A stretch of DNA of 24,464 bases from Prevotella sp. (GTDB lineage: Bacteria; Bacteroidota; Bacteroidia; Bacteroidales; Bacteroidaceae), in the NCBI GenBank assembly GCA_017430675.1, contig JAFRMM010000208.1, positions 1-24,464 of the forward strand, given 5' to 3'. Within the stretch, counting starts at the first letter, position 1. The number at the start of each line of letters is the position of its first letter. A program made the translations under genes and the position numbers. Of the stretch, positions 15,303 to 23,791 are shown piece after piece. The notes under the pieces are model-generated. The model saw nothing but the letters and a program-made list of their open reading frames with translations, had not been told where the DNA came from and did no database searches.

Positions 15303-16828
15303 GGAATAGTTATCTGTCCATTACCCTGCTTGCTGTACTGGGATGGCATATCGAGGCACAAGCACAACACGGAACCAGACAGGTGCCAAAGTTGGTGGTG
15401 AATATCACCATCGACCAGTTGCGCAGTGACTATCTGGAGACCTTTGCCCCCAACTATGGTGCTAACGGTTTCAGGAAACTGCTGGCGCAGGGACTGGTCT
15501 ATGAGAATGCCTCATATCCTTTCGTCAATCCTGACAAGGCCTCTGCCGAATCAACGGTTATCACAGGCACCACCCCCTCCTATCACAGTATCATCGGCGA
15601 ACAGTGGCTCGACAGAAACAGTCTGAGACCCGTCCGATGCACGGAGGATCCCATGCAGACTGGTGTACCATCACCCGTGCAGTTGGCTGTATCCTCTCTG
15701 GGAGATGAACTGAAAATCGCCACACAGGGCAGTGCGAAAATATTTGCCATTGCGCCCTTCCAAGACATGGCCATCCTGTCGGCAGGTCATGCCGCCGACG
15801 GAGCCGTCTGGATGGATGAGAAGACTGGCCAGTGGAAAACATCACAGTATTACTCGAGTGTTACACCACAATGGCTATTGTCTTTCAGCGAATTAAGAAA
15901 TAACAGAAAAAAGAACAAGAAGAAGGAATGGCTACCGCTGATCCAGCAACAAAAGCCTGACTTCCGACATATCTTCAAAAGCAACAGACGCTATCAGGAA
16001 TACCAGACTTCTGGTTTGATAAATGCTGACATTACCGAACTGGCTTTAGCCTGTGTCAGTGAGCAGGACATGGGTACGGACGATGCTACTGATCTCCTGT
16101 GCCTGACCTACTATGCAGGCCCATTTGACCACAAGCCCATCACAGCATGTCAGAAAGAACTTGAAGACACCTATGTCCGTCTTGACAGGGACTTGGATAG
16201 TCTGATAGCGCGCCTGGAAAGCAGGATCGGCAAGGAACAGGTTCTTTTCGTCGTCACCAGCACAGGCTACAGCGACCCAGACGGCATAGACTATACGCAG
16301 TACCGCATTCCCACCGGCACTTTCTATGTCAACAGGGCGGCCAATCTGCTGAACATGTACTTTGGTGCCATCTGGGGACAAGGACGCTACGTGGAGACCT
16401 GCTACGACAACCAGTTGTTCCTCAATCATCGGCTGTTGGAGTCCAAGCGTATCAGTCTGACGGATGCTTCCCAGCGTGCTCAGGAGTTCATCGCCCAGAT
16501 GTCGGGCGTGAGGAATGTACATACCAGTCTGCAGTTGCTCAACGGCTCTAACGATCTGTTCTCCAAGATCCGCAACAGTTATCATGCACAGCGCAACGGT
16601 GACATTCTCATCGAAGTGGCACCAGGATGGCACCTGCAGAACGAGGACACCAACTATGACAGATTGTCACAGGCCTCTGCCCCGGTATTCCCCATTATCA
16701 TCTATGGAGCAGACATTCCCGCCACACGCGTACAATTGCCCGTCACTACTGACAGGATAGCCCCCACCATTGCTAAGACTATCCGTATCAGGGCTCCCAA
16801 CGCCTGTTCGGCAGAACCATTGTTCTGA
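15299..16828 (+). CDS. Alkaline-phosphatase-superfamily protein with a lost active site (PafA/NPP-like)
   Basis: The 509-residue exported protein (signal peptide about 1-22, cut near AQA-Q) has the start of a type I phosphodiesterase/PafA fold: VVNITIDQLRSDYLETF (33-49) with D39 as the first metal ligand, and VITGTTPSYHSIIG (87-100), matching the VTG..P..HGI segment. By my hand alignment the residue at the nucleophile Thr position is K80, the normal SDHG metal motif reads TSTGYS (320-325), the D..H pair reads PFDHKP (275-280), and the late THVP histidine is absent (SAPVFP, 460-465). It is therefore probably not a phosphatase. The GTG start overlaps the lnb-like stop by 4 bp (GTGA), implying translational coupling. 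Confidence 0.85.
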   Translation: MRNSYLSITLLAVLGWHIEAQAQHGTRQVPKLVVNITIDQLRSDYLETFAPNYGANGFRKLLAQGLVYENASYPFVNPDKASAESTVITGTTPSYHSIIGEQWLDRNSLRPVRCTEDPMQTGVPSPVQLAVSSLGDELKIATQGSAKIFAIAPFQDMAILSAGHAADGAVWMDEKTGQWKTSQYYSSVTPQWLLSFSELRNNRKKNKKKEWLPLIQQQKPDFRHIFKSNRRYQEYQTSGLINADITELALACVSEQDMGTDDATDLLCLTYYAGPFDHKPITACQKELEDTYVRLDRDLDSLIARLESRIGKEQVLFVVTSTGYSDPDGIDYTQYRIPTGTFYVNRAANLLNMYFGAIWGQGRYVETCYDNQLFLNHRLLESKRISLTDASQRAQEFIAQMSGVRNVHTSLQLLNGSNDLFSKIRNSYHAQRNGDILIEVAPGWHLQNEDTNYDRLSQASAPVFPIIIYGADIPATRVQLPVTTDRIAPTIAKTIRIRAPNACSAEPLF

Positions 16829-16842
16829 ATTCTTCCAAACAG

Positions 16843-16865
16843 ACAGAACATATTCTGTGCTTTTT
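16843..16865 (+). terminator. Weak hairpin terminator candidate before secA
   Basis: ACAGAA (16843-16848), loop CATA, TTCTGT (16853-16858), then GC and five T (16861-16865). The 6-bp stem is A/T-rich, so the call is tentative. It lies just after the stop at 16828 and before the secA promoter. Confidence 0.4.
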
Positions 16866-16920
16866 GGGGGCGGTTACAATTATTTTTGGGAGTTTCCACG
16901 AGAAATTGAATAATTTTGAG

Positions 16921-16929
16921 TAACTTTGC
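16921..16929 (+). promoter_or_regulatory. -7 element of secA
   Basis: TAACTTTGC is a perfect TAnnTTTGC match, about 54 bp before the secA ATG. No good TTTG is found 19-20 bp upstream. The rest of the 154-bp spacer (16829-16982) holds no gene. Confidence 0.65.
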
Positions 16930-16982
16930 ACCCGATTTTCAAATACATAGTATTCAATTGACAAAAAAAGTAAGATAACAAT

Positions 16983-19900
16983 ATGAATTTTAACAAGATC
17001 CTCAAGTCGCTGTTTGGTGATAAATCCACCCGCGACATGAAACTCATCCAACCATTTGTAGAACAGGCCAAGGCCGCCACTGCCAAAGTGGCATCGTTGG
17101 ACAATGATGCGCTCCGCCAGCGTACCAAAGAACTTCAGGTACAGGTGCAGGGGTCTGCCAAGGAACAGAAGGCCAAGATCGAAGCCCTGAAGGCCACGAT
17201 TGAAAATACCCCCATTGATGAGCGTGCCAGCATCTTTGAACAGATCGACAAGATCGAGAAGGAAGTACTCGACATCTATGAGAAAGCCCTCGACGAAGTG
17301 ATGCCAGAAGTCTTTGCCATCGTGAAGGAGACCGCCAGGCGTTTCGCAGAGAACGAGGAGACGATCGTCACCGCCACGGATTTCGACCGTGAACTGGCAG
17401 GTGATCCCAAGAAGGACTTCATCACCATCGACGGCGACAAGGCCATCTACCATAACCACTGGACAGCCGGTGGTAACGACCTGAAATGGGAGATGATCCA
17501 CTACGACGTACAGTTGTTTGGCGGTGTCGTCCTGCATCAGGGTAAGATTGCCGAGATGGCAACGGGTGAAGGTAAGACCCTCGTGGCTACCCTACCCGTC
17601 TTCCTCAACGCACTGACGGGTAACGGTGTCCACGTGGTGACCGTGAACGACTATCTGGCCAAGCGTGACTCCGAGTGGATGGGGCCACTATACATGTTCC
17701 ATGGTCTGAGCGTCGATTGTATTGACAAGCACCAGCCCAACTCAGAGGCTCGTCGCAAGGCCTACCAGGCCGATATCACCTTCGGTACGAACAATGAGTT
17801 CGGTTTCGACTACCTGCGTGACAACATGGCTATCTCGCCACAGGACCTCGTACAGCGCAGTCACAACTACGCCATCGTCGATGAGGTTGACTCCGTGTTG
17901 ATTGATGATGCCCGTACACCGCTTATCATCTCCGGTCCTGTGCCTAAGGGCGACGATCAGATGTTTGAGGAATACCAGCCGCTGGTGGAGAGACTGGTGG
18001 GTGTGCAGAAACAACTTGCCACCCAGTATCTGGCAGACGCCAAGAACCTGATTGGTGAAGGTAACAAGATGATCGAGGCCGGCAACAAGAAGGAAGGTCA
18101 GGAGAAACTCGATGCCGGCTTCCTGTCGCTTTACCGTTCCCACAAGGCCATGCCGAAGAACAAGCCGCTCATCAAGTTTCTCTCCGAGGAGGGTATTAAG
18201 AGCGGTATGCAGAACACGGAGAACATCTACATGGAGAACAACAACCGCCGTATGCCGGAGTGCGTGGAGCCCCTGTATTTCGTGGTCGATGAGAAGTTGA
18301 ACTCCTGTGACCTGACAGACAAGGGTACGGCTTGGCTCGCCAAACAGGTGAATGATGCCGAACTCTTCGTGCTGCCAGACATCACGTCCGAACTTTCTGC
18401 CTTAGAGGCTGAGACAGATCTCAGCGATCAGGAGCGTCTCGACAAGAAAGACGAGTTGCTCAACCACTATGCCGTACAGAGCGAGCGCGTCCACACCCTG
18501 CAGCAACTGCTGAAAGCCTACTGTATGTTTAATAAGGATGACGAGTATGTCGTGATCGACGGTGAGGTGAAGATTGTGGATGAGCAGACAGGCCGTATCA
18601 TGGAAGGCCGCCGCTGGAGCGACGGTCTGCACCAGGCCGTGGAGGCCAAGGAGCACGTGAAGGTGGAGGCCGCCACGCAGACCTTCGCCACCATCACCCT
18701 GCAGAATTACTTCCGTATGTACCACAAACTGGCTGGTATGACGGGTACGGCTTCCACGGAGGCTGGTGAGTTCTGGGATATTTACAAACTCGACGTGGTG
18801 GAGATCCCCACGAACCGTCCCGTGATCCGCAATGACCAGGATGACCGTGTATATAAGACAGCCCGTGAGAAATACCGTGCCGTCATCGAGGAGATAGTGA
18901 GGATGCGCGACGCAGGGCGTCCTACCCTGATCGGTACCACCTCCGTGGAGATCTCCGAGTTGCTCAGCCGTATGCTCGATATGTACGTGAATCCTGAGAC
19001 GGGCAAGCGTGAGGGCATCCCCCACCAGGTGCTGAATGCCAAGTTGCACCAGAAGGAAGCCGACATCGTGGCCCTCGCTGGTCAGAGCACCAATGGCAAG
19101 GGTGCCGTTACCATCGCCACCAACATGGCAGGTCGTGGTACTGATATCAAACTCTCACCTGAGGTGAGAGAGGCCGGCGGTCTCGCCATCATCGGTACGG
19201 AGCGCCATGAGAGCCGTCGCGTGGATAGACAGTTGCGTGGTCGTTCTGGTCGTCAGGGTGACCCGGGATCCTCCGTGTTCTTCGTATCCCTGGAGGACAA
19301 ACTGATGCGACTGTTCGCCTCTGAGCGAATCGCCTCAGTGATGGACCGCCTGGGCTTCAAGGACGGAGAGATGATTGAGAGTCCGATGATCTCGAAGAGC
19401 ATCGAGCGCGCCCAGAAGAAGGTAGAGGAGAACAACTTCGGTATCCGTAAGCGCCTGATAGAGTACGATGATGTGATGAACAAGCAGCGTACCGTGATCT
19501 ATGAGAAGCGCCGTCATGCCCTGATGGGTGAGCGTATCGGTATGGATATCGCCAATATCATCTGGGACAGAGTGGTGAACATCATCGAGAACAACGACTA
19601 CCAAGGCTGCAAGGAGGAATTCCTGCACGTGCTGTCGATGGAAGTGCCTTTCAGCAGCGAGGAGTTCATCAACCAGCCGCACGACGTGCTGACAGAGAAT
19701 GCCTTCCAGGCTGCCATCGGCAACTTCAACCGTCGTACAGAGCGTATCCAGGCCGTGGCTCAGCCCATCATCAAGCAGGTGTATGAGAACCAGGGCCAGA
19801 TGTATGAGCGTATCATGGTGCCTGTGACGGATGGCCGTAAGATGTACAATATCCCCTGCAACTTGAAGGAGGCTTACGAGACAGAATGCAAATCCATCGT

Positions 19901-20369
19901 GAAGGAGTTTGAGAAGAGCATCCTCCTCCATATCATCGATGACTCCTGGAAGGAGAACCTGCGCCAACTCGACGAACTGAAGCACTCCGTACAGAACGCC
20001 AGTTATGAGCAGAAAGATCCGTTGCTGATCTTCAAACTGGAGAGTGCCAAGGTCTGGGATGCGATGATCAACGAGATGTACAACCGTATCACCTCCATCC
20101 TCACCCGTGCCCAGATACCTGAGGTACAACAGGTACAGGAGGCCGCTCCCGAGCAGCGTACCCAGCGCCAGCAATATACGGAGTCGAAGCAGAACATCGG
20201 CGAGGAACAACTGACGGATCCCAACCAGGCAGCCGCCGCAGCACAGGATACCCGTGGCCAGCAGCCCCGCACGCCGATCATCAAGGATAAGTTACCAGGC
20301 CGCAACGATCCATGCCCCTGCGGCTCTGGTAAGAAGTTCAAGAACTGCCACGGCAAAGGGATAGTGTAA
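16983..20369 (+). CDS. secA: Protein translocase ATPase SecA, long Bacteroidota form
   Basis: SecA is the motor that pushes unfolded preproteins through SecYEG. At 1128 residues it is over 200 longer than the E. coli protein. Visible parts are Walker A MATGEGKT (192-199), DEVDS (300-304), [12 protein letters not shown] and [27 protein letters not shown] in the second motor domain, and a C-terminal zinc-binding SEC-C motif with C1111, C1113, C1122 and H1123. Additional sequence lies before Walker A (about 57-125, charged helical) and in the preprotein cross-linking domain (about 330-400, including a Lys/Glu-rich segment); both appear to be lineage insertions. The linker before SEC-C is Gln/Ala-rich. 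It has its own -7 box and is followed after 1 bp by the CCTAGG array. Confidence 0.98.
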   Translation: MNFNKILKSLFGDKSTRDMKLIQPFVEQAKAATAKVASLDNDALRQRTKELQVQVQGSAKEQKAKIEALKATIENTPIDERASIFEQIDKIEKEVLDIYEKALDEVMPEVFAIVKETARRFAENEETIVTATDFDRELAGDPKKDFITIDGDKAIYHNHWTAGGNDLKWEMIHYDVQLFGGVVLHQGKIAEMATGEGKTLVATLPVFLNALTGNGVHVVTVNDYLAKRDSEWMGPLYMFHGLSVDCIDKHQPNSEARRKAYQADITFGTNNEFGFDYLRDNMAISPQDLVQRSHNYAIVDEVDSVLIDDARTPLIISGPVPKGDDQMFEEYQPLVERLVGVQKQLATQYLADAKNLIGEGNKMIEAGNKKEGQEKLDAGFLSLYRSHKAMPKNKPLIKFLSEEGIKSGMQNTENIYMENNNRRMPECVEPLYFVVDEKLNSCDLTDKGTAWLAKQVNDAELFVLPDITSELSALEAETDLSDQERLDKKDELLNHYAVQSERVHTLQQLLKAYCMFNKDDEYVVIDGEVKIVDEQTGRIMEGRRWSDGLHQAVEAKEHVKVEAATQTFATITLQNYFRMYHKLAGMTGTASTEAGEFWDIYKLDVVEIPTNRPVIRNDQDDRVYKTAREKYRAVIEEIVRMRDAGRPTLIGTTSVEISELLSRMLDMYVNPETGKREGIPHQVLNAKLHQKEADIVALAGQSTNGKGAVTIATNMAGRGTDIKLSPEVREAGGLAIIGTERHESRRVDRQLRGRSGRQGDPGSSVFFVSLEDKLMRLFASERIASVMDRLGFKDGEMIESPMISKSIERAQKKVEENNFGIRKRLIEYDDVMNKQRTVIYEKRRHALMGERIGMDIANIIWDRVVNIIENNDYQGCKEEFLHVLSMEVPFSSEEFINQPHDVLTENAFQAAIGNFNRRTERIQAVAQPIIKQVYENQGQMYERIMVPVTDGRKMYNIPCNLKEAYETECKSIVKEFEKSILLHIIDDSWKENLRQLDELKHSVQNASYEQKDPLLIFKLESAKVWDAMINEMYNRITSILTRAQIPEVQQVQEAAPEQRTQRQQYTESKQNIGEEQLTDPNQAAAAAQDTRGQQPRTPIIKDKLPGRNDPCPCGSGKKFKNCHGKGIV

Positions 20370-20370
20370 A

Positions 20371-20436
20371 TTCCTAGGAGAACCTAGGCCATCCTAGGAG
20401 AACCTAGGCCATCCTAGGCTATCCTAGGTAATCCTA
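20371..20436 (+). repeat. CCTAGG array with exact 10-bp period between secA and the ABC ATPase gene
   Basis: Six CCTAGG palindromes begin at 20373, 20383, 20393, 20403, 20413 and 20423, each exactly 10 bp apart; a seventh position is half-conserved (CCTAAA at 20433). Spacers alternate AGAA/CCAT at first and change to CTAT and TAAT later, so AACCTAGGCCATCCTAGGAG is a 20-bp higher-order unit (20381-20400) repeated with two changes at 20401-20420. The array starts 2 bp after the secA stop and leaves about 10 bp before the next ATG. Neighbouring motifs can pair in RNA as 6-bp stems with 4-nt loops in two alternative registers. Confidence 0.97.
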
Positions 20437-20450
20437 AAAAAATAATAATT

Positions 20451-21155
20451 ATGATATCTATCAGCAATCTGAAGAAGGCATTTGGTGAGACGTTAGCCAG
20501 TGATATCCCCTCGTTCACGATCAACGACGGGGATATCCTCGGTTTAGTAGGCAATAACGGTGCAGGAAAGACAACCCTGTTCCGCATGCTCCTCGACCTG
20601 CTGAAACCCGACGAGGGGGAAGTGATGCTCGACGGCATCAATCCTGCCCAGTCTGAGAAATGGAAAGCCACGACAGGTGCCTATATCGACGAGGGATTCC
20701 TCATTGACTTCCTCACCCCCGAGGAGTACTTCGCCTTCATTGGCAAGATTACGAATATGACCCAGGAGCAGGTCGATGAACGGCTGAAGGACTTTGAGCG
20801 TCTGGCTGCTGGTGAGATCTTCGGTCAGAAGAAACTGATCCGCAACCTCTCAGCGGGTAACAAGCAGAAGGTGGGTATCATCTCAGCCCTCTTCAACCGT
20901 CCGAAACTGGTGATCCTCGACGAACCCTTTAACTTCCTCGATCCCTCCAGCCAGAACGTCCTGAAGCATGTGCTGACGGAATACAACAAGGAGACGGGTG
21001 CCACCATCCTCGTATCGAGCCATAATCTGGCTCACACCATCGACATCTCCACCCGCATCGCCCTGCTGGAGAAAGGACAGATCATCAGGGATCTTCCCAA
21101 CGAGAACGGTAGTGCCAAGACTGAATTGGAGCATTACTTCGACACAGAGGGGTAA
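20451..21155 (+). CDS. ABC transporter ATP-binding subunit, no permease adjacent
   Basis: The 234-residue protein is a single nucleotide-binding domain with Walker A GNNGAGKT (34-41), signature LSAGNKQK (133-140), Walker B LVILDEP (153-159, D157/E158) and the switch histidine H191 in SSHNL. The missing polar residue pattern and NFLDPSS resemble subunits of CcmA/YhaQ-type exporters. No membrane subunit lies on either side: secA is upstream and feoAB downstream, on the same strand. Its transported substrate is therefore unknown and its partner must be encoded elsewhere. The ATG at 20451 follows an A/T-rich spacer with no clear Shine-Dalgarno sequence. Confidence 0.9.
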   Translation: MISISNLKKAFGETLASDIPSFTINDGDILGLVGNNGAGKTTLFRMLLDLLKPDEGEVMLDGINPAQSEKWKATTGAYIDEGFLIDFLTPEEYFAFIGKITNMTQEQVDERLKDFERLAAGEIFGQKKLIRNLSAGNKQKVGIISALFNRPKLVILDEPFNFLDPSSQNVLKHVLTEYNKETGATILVSSHNLAHTIDISTRIALLEKGQIIRDLPNENGSAKTELEHYFDTEG

Positions 21156-21225
21156 GCCATCCCCATTTGTAGGTATTTTCACTCAGGAACAATTTGTTGC
21201 AACTGGGTTGCAGGCCTTTTTAATG

Positions 21226-21234
21226 TATCTTTGC
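21226..21234 (+). promoter_or_regulatory. -7 element of feoAB
   Basis: TATCTTTGC matches TAnnTTTGC and lies 17 bp before the feoAB ATG, giving a leader of about 10-15 nt. A good -33 TTTG at 19-20 bp is lacking; GTTG at 21207-21210 is 15 bp away. AGAAGGA (21244-21250) is Shine-Dalgarno-like but only 1 bp from the ATG. No recognisable Fur box was found. Confidence 0.6.
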
Positions 21235-21251
21235 CGAAAAATTAGAAGGAT

Positions 21252-23666
21252 ATGAAACTCTCAGAACTGAAGACAGGCGAAAGCGGCGTAATCGTAAAGG
21301 TACATGGCCATGGTGGCTTCCGTAAGCGCATCATCGAGATGGGATTCATCAAGGGCAAGAAGGTGGAGGTGCTTCTGAACGCGCCCCTGCAGGATCCCGT
21401 GAAATACAAACTGATGGGCTATGAAGTATCGCTCCGCCATCAGGAGGCCGATATGATCGAAGTGCTCACCGAGGAGGAGGCTCGCCAACAAGAGCAGGAG
21501 CCGACTTCATCCGCTATTCTCATCGAAGACCATCAGGACGATTTCCTGCAGCATATCGCCATGAAGGAGCGCCGCACGATCAACGTGGCGCTGGTGGGTA
21601 ATCCTAACTGCGGCAAGACCTCGCTCTTCAACTACGCCTCGGGCGCCCACGGCCATGTGGGCAACTACTCAGGCGTCACCGTCGATGCCACCGAGGCCCA
21701 CGCCTCCTTCTTCGGTTATGAGTTCAACCTGACAGACCTGCCAGGTACCTATTCCCTCTCCTGTTATTCCCCTGAGGAACTGTTCGTCCGTGAGCACCTG
21801 ACGGAGAAGATGCCCGACGTGGTCATCAACATCATCGACGCCTCCAACCTGGAGCGCAACCTCTACCTCACCACCCAACTCGTGGATATGAACATCCGCA
21901 TGGTATGCGCGCTGAACATGTACGACGAGTTCGAGCGGCGCGGTGACAAGGTGGATATCGAGACACTGAGCCACCTCTTCGGTATGCCGATGATCCCCAC
22001 GTCGTTTAAGAACGGTACGGGCGTGAAGGAACTCTTCCGCGCCGTCATCCAGGTGTATGAGGGTACCAGCAAGCACTTCCGCCACCTGCACATCAACTAC
22101 GGCCACGAGATCGAGGACGGCATCAGCCATATCCAGAAATACCTGAAGGCCGACGAGCATATCACCCAGCACTACTCTACCCGTTATCTGGCCCTGAAAC
22201 TGCTGGAGCACGATTCCCAGGTGCTCGACTACCTGGGCAAGCACATGGCGGGCGAGCAGCGCATGCAAGACTTCCACGACCTGACGAATGCCCGCGACAA
22301 GGCCTCTGCCCGTGTGAAGGAGGAGACGGGCAACGACTCCGAGACGGCCATCATGGATGCCAAGTACGGCTTCATCAACGGTGCACTGAAAGAGGCGAAG
22401 TTCAAGACAGGTACGAAGGAAGACACTTACAAGACCACCCATCTCATCGACGGTGTGCTCTCTCATAAGTACATTGGCTTCCCCATCTTCTTCCTGCTGC
22501 TCTACGTGATGTTCGAGACCACCTTCTCTTTAGGACAGTACCCGATGGACTGGATCGAGTGGTTGGTGGGATGGACGGGCGACAAGATCAGTGCCACGAT
22601 GCCCGAGGGCCCGCTGAAGGCGATGCTCGTCGATGGTGTCATCGGCGGTGTGGGCAGTGTCATCGTCTTCCTGCCGCAGATCCTCATCCTCTATTTCTTC
22701 ATCTCACTGATGGAGGACTCGGGCTACATGGCACGCGCCGCCTTCATCATGGACAAACTGATGCACAAGATGGGGCTCCACGGCAAGTCGTTCATCCCCC
22801 TGATCATGGGTTTCGGCTGCAACGTGCCAGCCGTGATGGCCACGCGCACCATCGAGAGCCGCCGCTCGCGTATCATCACGATGATGATCCTGCCGTTCAT
22901 GTCGTGCTCGGCGCGCCTTCCCATCTATATCATGATCGCGGGCACGTTCTTCTCGCTGCAGTACCGCTCGTGGGTGCTACTGTCGCTCTATGCGATAGGC
23001 ATCGCCATGTCGGTGATCATCAGTAAGATATTCTCGTCGCTGGTCATCAAGGGTGAGGACACCCCCTTCGTGATGGAACTGCCGCCCTACCGCTGGCCGA
23101 CGCCCACGGCTATCTGGCGCCATACGTGGGAGAAGGGCAAGGAATACCTGAAGAAGATGGGCGGCATCATCCTCGTGGCCTCGATCATCGTCTGGGCACT
23201 CGAGTACTTCCCCCATAACGACGCACTCACCCAACAACAGCAACAGGAGCAGAGTTACCTGGGCCGCATGGGCAAGACCATCGAGCCCGTCTTCACGCCG
23301 CAGGGCTTCAACTGGAAACTCGACGTGTCGCTGCTGGCAGGTGTTGGTGCCAAGGAGATCGTGGCCTCCACCATCGGTGTGCTCTATTCTGGCGACGACT
23401 CCTTCGGTGATGACGAGGAGTTCAGCGACGACAACGAGCGCTATACCCACCTGCGCCAGTTGATGCTCCGTGAGGGCATCACGCCGCTCATCGCCTACGC
23501 GTACCTTATATTTATATTGCTCTACTTCCCCTGTATCGCCACCATCGCTGCCATCAAGAACGAGACGGGCTCCTGGCGCTGGGCGCTCTTCGCCGCTGTC
23601 TATACCACCGTCGTCGCCTGGGCAGCCTCTGCCCTCGTCTATCAGATAGGCCGTCTGGTCTTATAA
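21252..23666 (+). CDS. feoAB: Ferrous iron transporter, FeoA-FeoB fusion
   Basis: This inner-membrane protein imports Fe2+ in low-oxygen settings. The 804-residue chain begins with a FeoA SH3-like domain (about 1-73), a short acidic/Gln linker, then the FeoB G domain: G1 GNPNCGKT (116-123), DLPGTYS (162-168) as G3, NMYD (222-225) as G4 and the TSFKNGTG segment (250-257) as G5. A helical spacer (about 270-400) leads to the membrane domain with gate motifs GFGCNVPA (520-527) and PFMSCSARLP (548-557), and late helices up to residue 800. An acidic loop (about 714-729, DDSFGDDEEFSDDNE) may be cytoplasmic. The FeoA fusion is common in this phylum. It ends 13 bp before the dispersed hairpin repeat. 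Confidence 0.97.
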   Translation: MKLSELKTGESGVIVKVHGHGGFRKRIIEMGFIKGKKVEVLLNAPLQDPVKYKLMGYEVSLRHQEADMIEVLTEEEARQQEQEPTSSAILIEDHQDDFLQHIAMKERRTINVALVGNPNCGKTSLFNYASGAHGHVGNYSGVTVDATEAHASFFGYEFNLTDLPGTYSLSCYSPEELFVREHLTEKMPDVVINIIDASNLERNLYLTTQLVDMNIRMVCALNMYDEFERRGDKVDIETLSHLFGMPMIPTSFKNGTGVKELFRAVIQVYEGTSKHFRHLHINYGHEIEDGISHIQKYLKADEHITQHYSTRYLALKLLEHDSQVLDYLGKHMAGEQRMQDFHDLTNARDKASARVKEETGNDSETAIMDAKYGFINGALKEAKFKTGTKEDTYKTTHLIDGVLSHKYIGFPIFFLLLYVMFETTFSLGQYPMDWIEWLVGWTGDKISATMPEGPLKAMLVDGVIGGVGSVIVFLPQILILYFFISLMEDSGYMARAAFIMDKLMHKMGLHGKSFIPLIMGFGCNVPAVMATRTIESRRSRIITMMILPFMSCSARLPIYIMIAGTFFSLQYRSWVLLSLYAIGIAMSVIISKIFSSLVIKGEDTPFVMELPPYRWPTPTAIWRHTWEKGKEYLKKMGGIILVASIIVWALEYFPHNDALTQQQQQEQSYLGRMGKTIEPVFTPQGFNWKLDVSLLAGVGAKEIVASTIGVLYSGDDSFGDDEEFSDDNERYTHLRQLMLREGITPLIAYAYLIFILLYFPCIATIAAIKNETGSWRWALFAAVYTTVVAWAASALVYQIGRLVL

Positions 23667-23679
23667 CAGTACTTTTTGA

Positions 23680-23757
23680 AAATTACTCAATGCTTTAGAA
23701 AAATTACTCAATAACTATTTTGCAATAGTCATTGAGTAATTTCCGAAAGTCACTGCC
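23680..23757 (+). repeat. Dispersed hairpin repeat, short copy, downstream of feoAB
   Basis: This copy has a 19-bp stem, arms 23701-23719 and 23724-23742, with one mismatched pair and loop TTGC. It begins with AAATTACTCAATGCTTT (23680-23696) and ends with CCGAAAGTCACTGCC (23743-23757), both identical to the dnaB-side copy. It separates feoAB from the convergent gene at the right edge and may end transcription from both sides. Confidence 0.82.
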
Positions 23758-23791
23758 GCTTTGACTACCCCCAAAGGAGGTTCCTGTGCAA

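Noticed and set aside
19335..20210. 291-codon minus-strand frame opposite secA.
   Set aside because: Leu/His/Val-rich antisense frame; secA motifs are complete on the plus strand.
21150..21165. GGGG...CCCC mini-hairpin after the ABC ATPase gene.
   Set aside because: Only a 4-bp stem with an 8-nt loop and no T tract; not a credible terminator.
21156..21251. Possible Fur box or riboswitch before feoAB.
   Set aside because: Only a TTGCA direct repeat and the -7 box are visible; no recognisable Fur-type palindrome or known aptamer core.
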